A DNA stretch of 64,000 bases from Clostridia bacterium (GTDB lineage Bacteria > Bacillota > Clostridia > Christensenellales > CAG-138), in the NCBI GenBank assembly GCA_017541305.1, contig JAFXZJ010000057.1, forward strand, positions 31,566-95,565, given 5' to 3'. Both the position numbers and the translations under genes were made by a program. The notes under the pieces are model-generated. The model was not told where the DNA came from. It saw only the letters and a program-made list of their open reading frames with translations, and ran no database searches. The stretch's first letter is position 1; the number at the start of each line of letters is the position of its first letter. Below are positions 35,918 to 44,187 of this stretch, piece by piece.

Positions 35918-36813
35918 GATCCAAGCGGGAGTATCCTGAGCAAGCTCCCGCTCCTTTTCACCAACAGTACGCGTTTGAAAACGCCCGACGCGATAAGCTT
36001 TTTCAGCGACGATCTGCTTTGAAGCTCGTCCCCGGACGAGGCGTGCACGGAAGCTATCACGACCGTTCCGCAGGCGGCGGCTTCGGCTGCCGCCTGCGCG
36101 TCGTCCTCCCCGCCCAGCTCGTCTGTAACGATCACTTCGGGGCTCATGCTTCTGATGAGCATCCGCATCGCCTCCGCCTTGGGCGCAAGCTCCATCACGT
36201 CGGTCCGCGCGCCAACGTCGAAGGAAGGCGCTCCGTCCACGCAGCCGGCAAGCTCGCCGCGCTCGTCGGCGATCGCCGTTCTGCACGGAAGCACGCCTAT
36301 CCCGTCGGATACGCATCGCGCGATATCACGAAGCAGTGTGGTCTTGCCTCCTGCGGGGGGCGCGGCGATAAGCGTTGAAACCGGTCTGCCTTGATACGTC
36401 ATGTAGGGCAGTATGCTTTCGGCACAGCCCGTCACCTCGCGCGTTATGCGGATATTGAAGCTCGTCACCTTTGTCAGCCGTATTATCCGGCCGTCCTCGA
36501 CTACCGGCCTGCCGCAGACGCCCACTCTTGTGCCGCCGTCGAGCGTCAAAAAGCCCTGCTTGAGCTCATCCTCCATCGAGTAGACGGAATGCCTGCAAAG
36601 CTTTTCAAGCAATTCGTGCGCATCCTGCGTCGAAAACACGGCTCCCGGGACGATCGCTTCGTCCTTGGCCGTGATCACCTGCGGCGGCCTTGCCGTGCGA
36701 AGCCTTATCTCCTCTATCGGCACGTCCGTCATACGCGATCCGATCGCGGCGGATATCCCATGCGGAAGCAGGGCGAGCACCGCCATTATCCTATCGTTGT
36801 AAGTGTTTGCCAA
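35914..36813 (-). CDS. spoIIIAA: Stage III sporulation protein AA (ATPase)
   Basis: A 299-aa RecA/GspE-like ATPase powering the SpoIIIA complex. Walker A is APPAGGKTTLLRD (about residue 150), Walker B VIVTDELGGEDD, and the family's EEIRLRTARPPQV is near residue 34. The start is probably a TTG at 36813 with AAAGGA 11 bases before it; an ATG nine codons later is an alternative. First gene of the operon AA to AH. Confidence 0.94.
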   Translation of the reverse strand: MANTYNDRIMAVLALLPHGISAAIGSRMTDVPIEEIRLRTARPPQVITAKDEAIVPGAVFSTQDAHELLEKLCRHSVYSMEDELKQGFLTLDGGTRVGVCGRPVVEDGRIIRLTKVTSFNIRITREVTGCAESILPYMTYQGRPVSTLIAAPPAGGKTTLLRDIARCVSDGIGVLPCRTAIADERGELAGCVDGAPSFDVGARTDVMELAPKAEAMRMLIRSMSPEVIVTDELGGEDDAQAAAEAAACGTVVIASVHASSGDELQSRSSLKKLIASGVFKRVLLVKRSGSLLRILPLGS

Positions 36814-36863
36814 TTGAACAATGATCCTTTCGGGTGCGACCGTAGGCCGATCCGACCCGATAA

Positions 36864-36893
36864 ATCATTATGAAATGATGGGGTTTTATATGC
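36864..36893 (-). promoter_or_regulatory. Possible sigma-E promoter of spoIIIA
   Basis: On the minus strand GCATAT and CATAATGAT are 15 bases apart, similar to the sigma-E pattern ATA-14/15-CATACA. spoIIIA is a sigma-E operon in Bacillus. The match is partial. Confidence 0.3.
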
Positions 36894-36899
36894 TGTCGA

Positions 36900-37496
36900 T
36901 TATCGGTAAGTGCTGTCGGACGGGCGTGCTAAACTTTTCGCACGAGCGTACGACGATATGCTTCTGCGAATGAGATCTCCCGCACATGCACAAAAAATGC
37001 CGGCAAGCTGAGCACAGAGCGTTTCTTCTTTCAGCAGCAGCTCGGCAAAGCCCGAAGCGCGTCCTTTTTCCGCATAGATCAGTATCGCTGTCAATACCGG
37101 AACCGCGCCGGCGGCGCCCAATCCTGCCTTCAGGCCCAGCAGAGCCGCCGTTGGAAGGCTTGCAGCGCCTATAAGGTATGCCGCGGTCTCGCCCTCCGGA
37201 AGCATTGAGCCTATCAGCAGCGCGGAAGCTATCGAAGCGGGTATCACGAGAAACGATCCTGCGGTTTTCCCCCCTTTGAACGCCGCCCCGAAAAGCCATG
37301 AGGCCGCAAGGAGACACGCGGGCGAGACCTCGATCCCATCAGATACCCCCACTGAAAAAGCGCTAAGCGCGTTCATACAAAGCACGAAGAAAAGGCCCGT
37401 TCGCCTGTCCGTACCGGCTTCCTTTAAAGCTTTGTCAGCTGCGCCTCCGATGATAAGAACCGTCAGCATAAGTTCAAGCATTGTGCTTATGCGCAT
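36900..37496 (-). CDS. Unrecognised polytopic membrane protein
   Basis: A 198-aa, strongly hydrophobic protein with about five membrane segments and a basic C-terminal tail (RRSISSYARAK). I do not recognise a family. It lies between pgeF and spoIIIAA on the same strand and may be a sporulation-linked membrane protein, but only its location suggests this. The ATG at 37496 comes directly after the T-run of the terminator behind pgeF, leaving no clear ribosome site apart from GGGG in the hairpin; an ATG five codons later (37481) is an alternative. Confidence 0.65.
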   Translation of the reverse strand: MRISTMLELMLTVLIIGGAADKALKEAGTDRRTGLFFVLCMNALSAFSVGVSDGIEVSPACLLAASWLFGAAFKGGKTAGSFLVIPASIASALLIGSMLPEGETAAYLIGAASLPTAALLGLKAGLGAAGAVPVLTAILIYAEKGRASGFAELLLKEETLCAQLAGIFCACAGDLIRRSISSYARAKSLARPSDSTYR

Positions 37497-37538
37497 AAAA
37501 AAACCCCGCAAATGATTCTTTCGATATCATTCGCAGGG
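37497..37538 (-). terminator. Terminator after pgeF
   Basis: A ~13-bp stem (minus strand CCCTGCGAATGAT / ATCATTTGCGGGG, one G-T pair) followed by seven T. Its T-run touches the next start codon. Confidence 0.85.
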
Positions 37539-37556
37539 CGATCGTTATTTATTCGT

Positions 37557-38411
37557 TCATCCCAGCCGCAGGAAAGCCGCCATTGAGCCCGTTTGCTTTC
37601 CGTCACGGCGGTAGGAATAGAACAGCCCGCTTTCCTCGAGCGTGCAGTGATCCATGATCGAAATGCTCTCAAACGGCACGCCGGCGTCCATGAGCTGAAT
37701 GATCGCGGCGGCGCGAAGGGCAACGTAGCCCTTATCGCTCTTTTCACCGACGCCTGCAGTGTAGATATCCGGGCAGTCGAATTCCTTTGCAAAGCTTTCG
37801 GCAAGCTCGGTCTCCACCTCGAAGCATTTTTCGCAGATGCACGGCCCGACGGCGGCGATCATGTTTTGGGGCTCCGCGCCGTATTCGATTTGAAGCCTTT
37901 GCACTATCTTCTGACCGATGCGCTTGAACATACCCTTCCAGCCCGCGTGAGCGAGCCCTATGGAGCGAGTAACGCGGTCATATACGAAGAACGCGCTGCA
38001 GTCGGCATGGCAGGTCATAAGCGTCACGTCGGGATCGTTCGTCACAAATCCGTCGCAGAAATCGAAGGGCTCCCTTGCGACGCCGCGCCCGCCGTCCTTG
38101 CCGGTCAGCTTCAGGATATTGTCGCCATGCTCGTGCCGAACGAGGGCAAGCTCCGAAAATTCGAGCCCGTAAGCGTCGGCCAGGCAGTGATAATTGGCCA
38201 TAATATTTGCCCATGGCTCGTCGCGGCTCGTGCCGAGATTCAGCGAATCAAACGGAGGCTCCGACACGCCGCCTATGCGCGTTGTGAAGCCGTGAGAAAG
38301 CGAGGGTTCCCGAAGGAACCTCTCGGACACGATTATTCCCACGCCGTGCTTCTCGATATAACGGTCGTCGCGCACGGCGTTTTTGAGCAAAAGCTTTGCG
38401 TTATTTGACAT
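37557..38411 (-). CDS. pgeF: Peptidoglycan editing factor PgeF (YfiH/YlmD)
   Basis: A 284-aa Cu-oxidase-like fold hydrolase that corrects misincorporated residues in cell-wall precursors. Metal/catalytic residues are visible in TCHADCSAFF and GLAHAGWKGM, and GPCICEKCFEV follows. The ATG at 38411 gives MSNNAKLLLKN and overlaps the nrdR stop by 11 bp; earlier in-frame starts would add Ser-rich, atypical sequence. Confidence 0.92.
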   Translation of the reverse strand: MSNNAKLLLKNAVRDDRYIEKHGVGIIVSERFLREPSLSHGFTTRIGGVSEPPFDSLNLGTSRDEPWANIMANYHCLADAYGLEFSELALVRHEHGDNILKLTGKDGGRGVAREPFDFCDGFVTNDPDVTLMTCHADCSAFFVYDRVTRSIGLAHAGWKGMFKRIGQKIVQRLQIEYGAEPQNMIAAVGPCICEKCFEVETELAESFAKEFDCPDIYTAGVGEKSDKGYVALRAAAIIQLMDAGVPFESISIMDHCTLEESGLFYSYRRDGKQTGSMAAFLRLG

Positions 38412-38865
38412 CCTTATCGCCGAGCAGGAGCTTGAGCTCCTCCATAAATGTGTTGATATCCTTGAAAGAGCGGTATACGGAGGCAAACCTGACGTAAGCG
38501 ACCTCGTCGAGATCCTTCAGACGGTTCATCACAAGCTCGCCGATCTTGATGGTGGTGACCTCCTGCTCGAGGGAGTTGTTTATCTCGCGCTCGACGTCCT
38601 CAACCAGCGCGTCCATTGCCGCGGCGGAAACGGGCCGCTTTTCGCAGGATTTGCGCACGCCGCGCAGTATCTTGCTTGAGTCGAAATTTTCCCTCGTGCC
38701 GTCGCGCTTGACGACAATGATGGGCATCTCCTCCACCTTTTCATAGGTGGTGAAGCGCCTGCCGCAGTTGGTGCATTCGCGGCGGCGGCGAATGGCGGCG
38801 CCGTCTTCGGTGGGTCTTGAGTCAACAACACGGCTTTCGGTGCACTGACAATATCTGCATTTCAT
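38401..38865 (-). CDS. nrdR: Transcriptional repressor NrdR
   Basis: A 154-aa regulator of ribonucleotide reductase genes. It opens with the zinc ribbon (MKCRYCQCTESRVVDSRP, then RRRECTNCGRRFTTYE) followed by the ATP-cone domain (PIIVVKRDGTRENFDSSKI). Highly typical length and start. Confidence 0.98.
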   Translation of the reverse strand: MKCRYCQCTESRVVDSRPTEDGAAIRRRRECTNCGRRFTTYEKVEEMPIIVVKRDGTRENFDSSKILRGVRKSCEKRPVSAAAMDALVEDVEREINNSLEQEVTTIKIGELVMNRLKDLDEVAYVRFASVYRSFKDINTFMEELKLLLGDKDVK

Positions 38866-38988
38866 AAATCACTTACCCGCACAGGAACATGCCCCCGCGC
38901 GATCCTTTCGTGGGTCTTCAAGATATTGTATCACACTTTTTCAAAAAGCGCTATATCTATTTTGAAATTTCGTTATATTCGTTATGTT

Positions 38989-39234
38989 TCACACGCCCTC
39001 CGCCTGAACGATTATAACGTCGTCGCCTATCTTCTGGATCTTACAGTAGGGTATCACGATCTCGTCGGGACCTCTCAGCAGGCCCATGAATTTTGCGGGC
39101 CCGGGAACGATCAGCGAGCTTATGACGCCCGTGCAGTCGTCAAGCTCCAGATCGCACACACAGCCAAGCCTGGCTCCGTCGCAAATATTGATTATTTCCT
39201 TGCGCTTCATTTCCGAAAACGTCGTCAATGCCAT
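38989..39234 (-). CDS. YlmC/YmxH-family PRC-barrel protein
   Basis: An 81-aa protein with a PRC-barrel pattern: KEIINICDGARLGCVCDLELD and then IVIPYCKIQKIGDDVIIV. YlmC/YmxH proteins are widespread in spore-formers; their role is not established. It lies between nrdR and a divergent zinc-ribbon gene. Confidence 0.88.
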   Translation of the reverse strand: MALTTFSEMKRKEIINICDGARLGCVCDLELDDCTGVISSLIVPGPAKFMGLLRGPDEIVIPYCKIQKIGDDVIIVQAEGV

Positions 39235-39338
39235 TTCAAATTCCCCTTTAACAGTTTGTCTGTAAATGATATGCGCCGTTTCGGGAAATAATAGCTGTGA
39301 TAATTCTGACGGCGTCAGCCGGGAAAGAGGAAAGCATG

Positions 39339-39953
39339 CTATGTAAATACTGCGGAAATAGTAACTTGCGCCGCGCGGTCTACTGCGCCGAATGCGGGAG
39401 AAAGCTGAAAAGCGGGAGCGAGCCGACCTTTTACAGGGTGTTCCTTATGCTGTCGCTCGTTTCATTCGCCCTCGTGCTTACAGTCGGCGCGGGACTTGGA
39501 TGGCTGCTCGTCAAGGGGCTCGAGATCAAGGAGCCGGCTGCGGAAGCGCAGCCATCGGCGGCTCCCGACGCGGCTCCGGCTTCGATCGCAAACGCTGACG
39601 ATCTTGCTCCCGTGAACGCATTCGTCGATTTCATAAACGGAGGCGGCGCCGGGCTTATCAAAACGGCGCTGCCGGAAATATACGCGGAAAAGCTTTTGAC
39701 AGCCTCGGGTCTTCCGGAAGAGACGAACGCGGAGCTTGCAAGGCGCATGATGATTAAGAAAATCACCGCAAAATACGGTGATTTCGAAATGCTGGATTAT
39801 GAGCTTCTGTCAAGACGCGAGCTTGGGTCCGAAGCCGGGCGCGAGCTCACGCTGCGGCTCATACTGCTTCCTTCGCTCAAAACGCAGGTCGTAAGGCTTG
39901 AAGTGCGCCTTTACGGGGACGAATGGAAGATCGCGCCGGAAAGCCTGATTTAA
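39339..39953 (+). CDS. Zinc-ribbon membrane protein
   Basis: A 204-aa protein that starts with a zinc ribbon (CKYCGNSNLRRAVYCAECG), has one membrane helix at about residues 38-62, an Ala/Pro-rich stretch, and a small C-terminal domain resembling NTF2-like folds by strand pattern. The ATG at 39339 follows AGAGGAAAG; an in-frame ATG 14 codons upstream lacks a site. Function unknown. It is convergent with radA. Confidence 0.75.
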   Translation, partial: LCKYCGNSNLRRAVYCAECGRKLKSGSEPTFYRVFLMLSLVSFALVLTVGAGLGWLLVKGLEIKEPAAEAQPSAAPDAAPASIANADDLAPVNAFVDFINGGGAGLIKTALPEIYAEKLLTASGLPEETNAELARRMMIKKITAKYGDFEMLDYELLSRRELGSEAGRELTLRLILLPSLKTQVVRLEVRLYGDEWKIAPESLI

Positions 39954-39955
39954 AG

Positions 39956-41290
39956 TCACACGAGCGTTTCAAGCGCGTCTCTTACGCTGCGCACGGTGAC
40001 GATCTCGGCGCCTTCGACGGTCTTTATGCCCGAAAAATACGGCGCGATCACGCGCGTATAGCCGCGTCTTACGCACTCGTTCACACGGTTGAGCATCCTG
40101 TCAACGGGGCGTATCTCGCCCGTCAGGCTCACTTCTCCAATCACCGCCGTCCTCTCGGGCAGGCGCTTATCGAATACAGAGCCCGTGACGGCAAGCACCA
40201 CCGCAAGGTCAGCCCCGCGGTCGTCAACGCGTATGCCGCCAACGACGTTGGTATAAACGTCCCTCTCCCCCGTCCTTATGCCCGCGCGGCGTTCGAGCAC
40301 TGCGAGCAGGAGCATCAAGCGGTTGCCGTCCATGCCCGCCGCCATACGGCGCGGATTGGCATATACCGTTGAGGCCAGGAGCGACTGTATCTCGACCAGT
40401 ATGGGGCGGTTGCCCTCCATTACGCAGGTGACGGCGCAGCCCGTGTCGTTATTGCCGGAAAGGAACATCTCGGATGGATCGGACACCTCGGCCATGCCGT
40501 CGCCGCGCATCTCGAATATGCCTATCTCGTTTGTGGAGCCGAAGCGGTTCTTGACCGCGCGCAGAAGCCTGAACGCATCATGTCTGTCGCCCTCGAAATA
40601 GAGCACGGTATCGACCATGTGCTCGAGCAGCCTGGGGCCCGCTATCGCGCCTTCCTTTGTAACGTGGCCTACTATGAACACTGCGCAGCCGTTGACCTTT
40701 GCGATGCGTGTGAGCGCGGCAGTCACTTCGCGTATCTGCGTGATGCTGCCCGCGGCGGATGCGATCTCCGTGCATACCATCGTCTGTATGCTGTCGATTA
40801 TGAGGAACGCGGGCTTGACCCTTTCGACCTCGTTTTCGATCGCGGAAATGCTCGTTTCGGTCATTACGAGCAGTTCGCCCGAAACGCCGCAGCGCGCCGC
40901 TCTCAGTTTGAGCTGCGCCTTGGATTCCTCGCCCGAAACGTAAAGCACAGCGGCGCTTTTCAAAAGATTGCTCGCCGCCTGCATCAAAAGCGTGCTCTTG
41001 CCTATGCCGGGATCGCCGCCGATGAGTATCACCGACCCCGCGACGATGCCGCCGCCCAAAACGCGGTCAAGCTCGCCTATTCCGGTCCCGGTGCGCTCGG
41101 CGTCGCTCCCCTCCACCGAGGCAAGCTTCACAGCGCCGTGCCCCGCGCTCATTGCCGAGCGCTTGGGGGCTTCCTTGACCGTCATTTCGACGAGCGTGTT
41201 CCAGCTGTTGCACGAGGGGCAGCGGCCGAACCATTTGGCGGTCTCATATCCGCATTCCCCGCAAACGAATTTTGTTTTTTCCTTGGGCAT
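39956..41290 (-). CDS. radA: DNA repair protein RadA
   Basis: A 444-aa RecA-like branch-migration ATPase. It begins with the C4 zinc finger (CGECGYETAKWFGRCPSC), then Walker A GDPGIGKSTLL (about residue 92), the RadA-specific KNRFG motif, and a C-terminal Lon-like domain (GGIRVDDRGADLAVVLAV). Fully typical. Confidence 0.97.
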   Translation of the reverse strand: MPKEKTKFVCGECGYETAKWFGRCPSCNSWNTLVEMTVKEAPKRSAMSAGHGAVKLASVEGSDAERTGTGIGELDRVLGGGIVAGSVILIGGDPGIGKSTLLMQAASNLLKSAAVLYVSGEESKAQLKLRAARCGVSGELLVMTETSISAIENEVERVKPAFLIIDSIQTMVCTEIASAAGSITQIREVTAALTRIAKVNGCAVFIVGHVTKEGAIAGPRLLEHMVDTVLYFEGDRHDAFRLLRAVKNRFGSTNEIGIFEMRGDGMAEVSDPSEMFLSGNNDTGCAVTCVMEGNRPILVEIQSLLASTVYANPRRMAAGMDGNRLMLLLAVLERRAGIRTGERDVYTNVVGGIRVDDRGADLAVVLAVTGSVFDKRLPERTAVIGEVSLTGEIRPVDRMLNRVNECVRRGYTRVIAPYFSGIKTVEGAEIVTVRSVRDALETLV

Positions 41291-41294
41291 TTTA

Positions 41295-42590
41295 TTATTC
41301 CGCCGTACTTTCCTTGGGGATGAGCGCGTATTTCAGCACGTCCCTTTCCCTTGTGGTGACGTCCATCCAGATCACGCGGCCTTCGCCCGCGCCAAGGAGC
41401 TGTGCAAGCTCCCTTTCGGGCGTGATGCGGAAGCTTTCGCCTGACTTGAACATGTAAACGTAGATCGCCTCGTCGATGCTGTACGCGACGAAATCCTCAT
41501 CCAGTATGAAATCCACGACTCCCTGCGCTATGGCGTGAGAATCGAGCTTTTCGGCTTCGGAAGCGGGCGCGTAATACAGCGTGGATTTTTCGCTGTAATG
41601 CGCATCGATCCAAACGTAATAGCTTCCGTTGAATTCGGGATCGTGCACGTACGTATCGACCGCCTGATCCTTAATTCCGGAGCTGACAAGATCGATACGC
41701 TTCATGGTGCTCGCCATCCTGCCGTCCTCGAACCGCTCGGTGCCGTCGGACGCCCAGATAAGCGTGCCGCCGTGCATATAAGGCGCGCTCGTGCCATAGG
41801 ACGAGGACGTGAACATGGCCACGACCGTGGTTTCCTGAGTTTCAAGATCGCACACGAAAAGCTTGTCGCGATTCGTGCCGGTGCGCTCGATCCATGAGAT
41901 ATAGTGCCCATCGAGCCTTATAATGGGCTGGCCGACGTACACTTTTTTTATCACGATGGGATCCACGTCAAATCTGCCGAAGCGGTAGGCGCAGATATCG
42001 CCGCCGCCCTTGAGATCGGCGTCGAGATAAACGAGCCATTCGTCGTTGATCACGGGATAAATGAAATGAGCGTTGCGCGGCTTGATCGGCAGCTCGGTGA
42101 CGGAGCCCGTTGCGGTGTCGTATTCGAGCAGACCGCACATACGCACGTTGTCGCCAACTATCTTGCCTGCCGAGAAGAACATCTTGTCATGCACGAAGCA
42201 GGGATCGCCGAACCAATAATACTGCAGCTCGGGAGGTATCACGACTTCCTTCTCGTTCTCCTCGGGTGAATAAGAGGTCATGGGATGCGGCGTGGGAGTT
42301 GGCACGGGCGAAACGTAAGGAGTCGGCGTGACAACGAGGATATCCTCTTTTGTAAAGAGCTTGGATACCTTGGCAACAAGGCCGTCGGGCGGAAGCGGAG
42401 TATCGACGTGGAACACCGTTTCCAGCACAAGCATTGTCGCAAGCGCGAGAAATGCCAGCGCGGCCAATCCTCCGACAACACAGAGCAGCAGCTTTATAAG
42501 GGGCCCCCAATTGCTTGCGTTCAGGGACCTGCGGCGGCGGCTGTATCTTTTCCTGCGATAGCGCTTTTTCAACTGAAAGTGTCCTTTCAT
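41295..42590 (-). CDS. Membrane-anchored beta-propeller-like protein
   Basis: A 431-aa protein with a very basic N-terminal tail (KKRYRRKRYSRRRR), one membrane helix at about residues 32-55, a Pro/Thr linker (about residues 85-110), and repeated strand patterns such as WLVYLDADLKG, YISWIERTGTN and YYVWIDAHYSEK that resemble TolB-type propellers. I assign no enzymatic role. It lies 4 bp upstream of radA in the same direction. Confidence 0.8.
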   Translation of the reverse strand: MKGHFQLKKRYRRKRYSRRRRSLNASNWGPLIKLLLCVVGGLAALAFLALATMLVLETVFHVDTPLPPDGLVAKVSKLFTKEDILVVTPTPYVSPVPTPTPHPMTSYSPEENEKEVVIPPELQYYWFGDPCFVHDKMFFSAGKIVGDNVRMCGLLEYDTATGSVTELPIKPRNAHFIYPVINDEWLVYLDADLKGGGDICAYRFGRFDVDPIVIKKVYVGQPIIRLDGHYISWIERTGTNRDKLFVCDLETQETTVVAMFTSSSYGTSAPYMHGGTLIWASDGTERFEDGRMASTMKRIDLVSSGIKDQAVDTYVHDPEFNGSYYVWIDAHYSEKSTLYYAPASEAEKLDSHAIAQGVVDFILDEDFVAYSIDEAIYVYMFKSGESFRITPERELAQLLGAGEGRVIWMDVTTRERDVLKYALIPKESTAE

Positions 42591-42630
42591 GGAACTGTTA
42601 TAAGATATTATACCACATATGGGAGCAAAT

Positions 42631-42652
42631 AAAAAGGGGGCAAAGCCCCCTT
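42631..42652 (-). terminator. Terminator after the aquaporin-family gene
   Basis: Arms AAGGGGGC/GCCCCCTT with a 3-base loop, followed on the minus strand by a T-run. Confidence 0.88.
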
Positions 42653-42668
42653 AACGATTATTTTTGTC

Positions 42669-43367
42669 TTAAGCTTTCTTTTCCCTGTTGATCAGCCTGT
42701 AAAGAATAGCCGCAAGCACGCCGCCCGCAAGAGGAGCAACGATGAAGATCCAGCAGACTTCGATGGGCCCGTTTTCACCCTGGAAGGCCTTGATCAGAGC
42801 GGGACCGAAGGTCCTGGCGGGGTTGACGGAGGTGCCGGTGAAGGAAACGCCGAGGATATGGACCATCGCAAGAGCAAAGCCGTTAACGATGCCGGCGCCG
42901 TGGAAATCGGGCTTGGAGGTGGTGGCCATTACGGTGTAAACGAAGCCGCAGGTGAGGATGACCTCAACGAGGATCGCGATGCCGATGGATACCTGACCGC
43001 CGCCGAGCGCTTCGGGCAGAGTCTGAAGGCCGTTGGTGGCAAGGCTGCACTGAGGACCTGCGCAGAGAGCGAGCAGGGCAGCGCCGGCGATGGCGCCGAG
43101 GAACTGAGCACAGCAGTAGAACAGGAACTCAGTGAAGGAGATGCGGCCGTCGATCAGCATAGCGATGGATACGGCGGGATTGACGTGGGAGCCGGAGCGG
43201 TAGCCGATGGTGTAGATGCAGACGATCAAAGCAAGACCGAAGCCGGCGGCGATTATTGCGTTAAGCAGAGCGCCTTCGGCGCCGACGCACGCAACGCTCG
43301 CGATACCGCATGCGAAGAACACAAGGAACAGTGTGCCGATAAACTCGGCAAAGAATTTTTTAACCAT
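42669..43367 (-). CDS. Aquaporin/glycerol facilitator (MIP family)
   Basis: A 232-aa channel with six hydrophobic helices and the two pore loops SHVNPAVS (about residue 62) and TSVNPARTFG (about residue 182). It passes water or small neutral solutes. The second NPA is followed by Arg-Thr, as in aquaporins, but selectivity cannot be read with certainty. AAGGAGG precedes the ATG. Confidence 0.95.
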   Translation of the reverse strand: MVKKFFAEFIGTLFLVFFACGIASVACVGAEGALLNAIIAAGFGLALIVCIYTIGYRSGSHVNPAVSIAMLIDGRISFTEFLFYCCAQFLGAIAGAALLALCAGPQCSLATNGLQTLPEALGGGQVSIGIAILVEVILTCGFVYTVMATTSKPDFHGAGIVNGFALAMVHILGVSFTGTSVNPARTFGPALIKAFQGENGPIEVCWIFIVAPLAGGVLAAILYRLINREKKA

Positions 43368-43395
43368 ATAATGCCTCCTTGAAATTGGTATCTAT

Positions 43396-43424
43396 ATTCT
43401 ATATCATTTGCGATCGGATTTCAA
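43396..43424 (-). promoter_or_regulatory. Promoter of the aquaporin-family gene
   Basis: Minus-strand TTGAAA, 17-base spacer, TAGAAT, ending about 29 bases before the start codon. Confidence 0.75.
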
Positions 43425-43514
43425 CCTTTTTTTCAAAAATAGAAGAACTGATTTTTCACAAGGGCATATCTTGTGTTCAAAATCACTTTTGTGAAAATAT
43501 ACTTTGTTTAGGGC

Positions 43515-43543
43515 TTTACAAAAGCGTTTTCGTGAAGTATAAT
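43515..43543 (+). promoter_or_regulatory. Promoter of tRNA-Ala
   Basis: TTTACA, 17-base spacer, TATAAT, 24 bases before the tRNA. Confidence 0.8.
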
Positions 43544-43567
43544 AGCAAAGCAGTTTGAAAATCGCTT

Positions 43568-43644
43568 GGGGCTTTAGCGAAGTTGGCTATCGCGCTACAC
43601 TGGCAGTGTAGAGATCACCGGTTCGAATCCGGTAAGCTCCACCA
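43568..43644 (+). tRNA. tRNA-Ala (anticodon GGC)
   Basis: A 77-nt cloverleaf with encoded CCA. Acceptor arms GGGGCTT/AAGCTCC, D stem GCGA/TCGC, anticodon stem CTACA/TGTAG around CTGGCAG, T arm ACCGG/CCGGT with TTCGAAT. It marks the left edge of the accessory region. Confidence 0.95.
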
Positions 43645-43719
43645 AAGCGGAATCAGACGAACTTTTACTTCTGGCCCACAGGGTTCGCGGTAAGAGTAAC
43701 GATCTGAGGACGCAAAAGT

Positions 43720-43756
43720 TTTGCCACCTCCTGATGGGGGTGGCACTTTTCGTTTT
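43720..43756 (+). terminator. Terminator after tRNA-Ala
   Basis: Ten-base arms TGCCACCTCC/GGGGGTGGCA around TGAT, followed by CTTTTCGTTTT. Confidence 0.75.
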
Positions 43757-43868
43757 GGAGCTGATGAATCATCAATGCATATATGGCATTGTATAGTTTT
43801 ATAAATTCCGCAAAGCCACCGCAGCTACCGAAAAGCCACGCAGCACATATGGGTATCTTGTTACTCTG

Positions 43869-44066
43869 ATGAGCGGATTCGTTGCAGTCATCGTAAGCAA
43901 TGCCGCTGTATTGCTATTGTTCTTTGCCGCCGGAGACTACCATAATTACGGTGTCGCAGGATTGTTCTATGCGTTTGGAATAATCATTGCTGTTTTCACG
44001 CTGGCAGGGATCATAGCAAGGACGATAATAAATAGCTTTCAAATGTTTAATGCATACGCTTCGTGA
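43869..44066 (+). CDS. Doubtful small membrane protein
   Basis: A 65-aa frame with two hydrophobic segments (VAVIVSNAAVLLLFFAA and LFYAFGIIIAVFTLAGIIA) typical of a real small membrane protein. There is no clear ribosome site before the ATG, and nothing else supports it. It could be chance. Confidence 0.3.
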   Translation: MSGFVAVIVSNAAVLLLFFAAGDYHNYGVAGLFYAFGIIIAVFTLAGIIARTIINSFQMFNAYAS

Positions 44067-44106
44067 AAACGCAATCTGCACGTGCGCAAATGTAAAGCGC
44101 ATTTGA

Positions 44107-44135
44107 TTGACTGCAGCGGCATGAAATGGTATGCT
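44107..44135 (+). promoter_or_regulatory. Promoter of the XRE-type regulator
   Basis: TTGACT, 17-base spacer, TATGCT, about 50 bases before the ATG. Confidence 0.65.
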
Positions 44136-44187
44136 TTCATCGTAAACGACCGAACACTTTACCCAACGAACTGAAAGAGGTGAAATC

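Larger units (their letters stand above)
43645..44187. other. Mostly non-coding stretch after tRNA-Ala
   Basis: About 540 bases between the tRNA and the XRE regulator. It holds a terminator, a doubtful 65-codon reading frame for a small membrane protein, and the regulator's promoter. I see no integrase and no copy of the tRNA end within it. Confidence 0.6.

Noticed and set aside
35918-36316. Long N-terminal extension of spoIIIAB
   Set aside because: It overlaps spoIIIAA in another frame and is Arg-rich; the ATGA overlap marks the real start.
43645-43760. Possible riboswitch or small RNA after tRNA-Ala
   Set aside because: Apart from the terminator hairpin I could not fit a known RNA fold.
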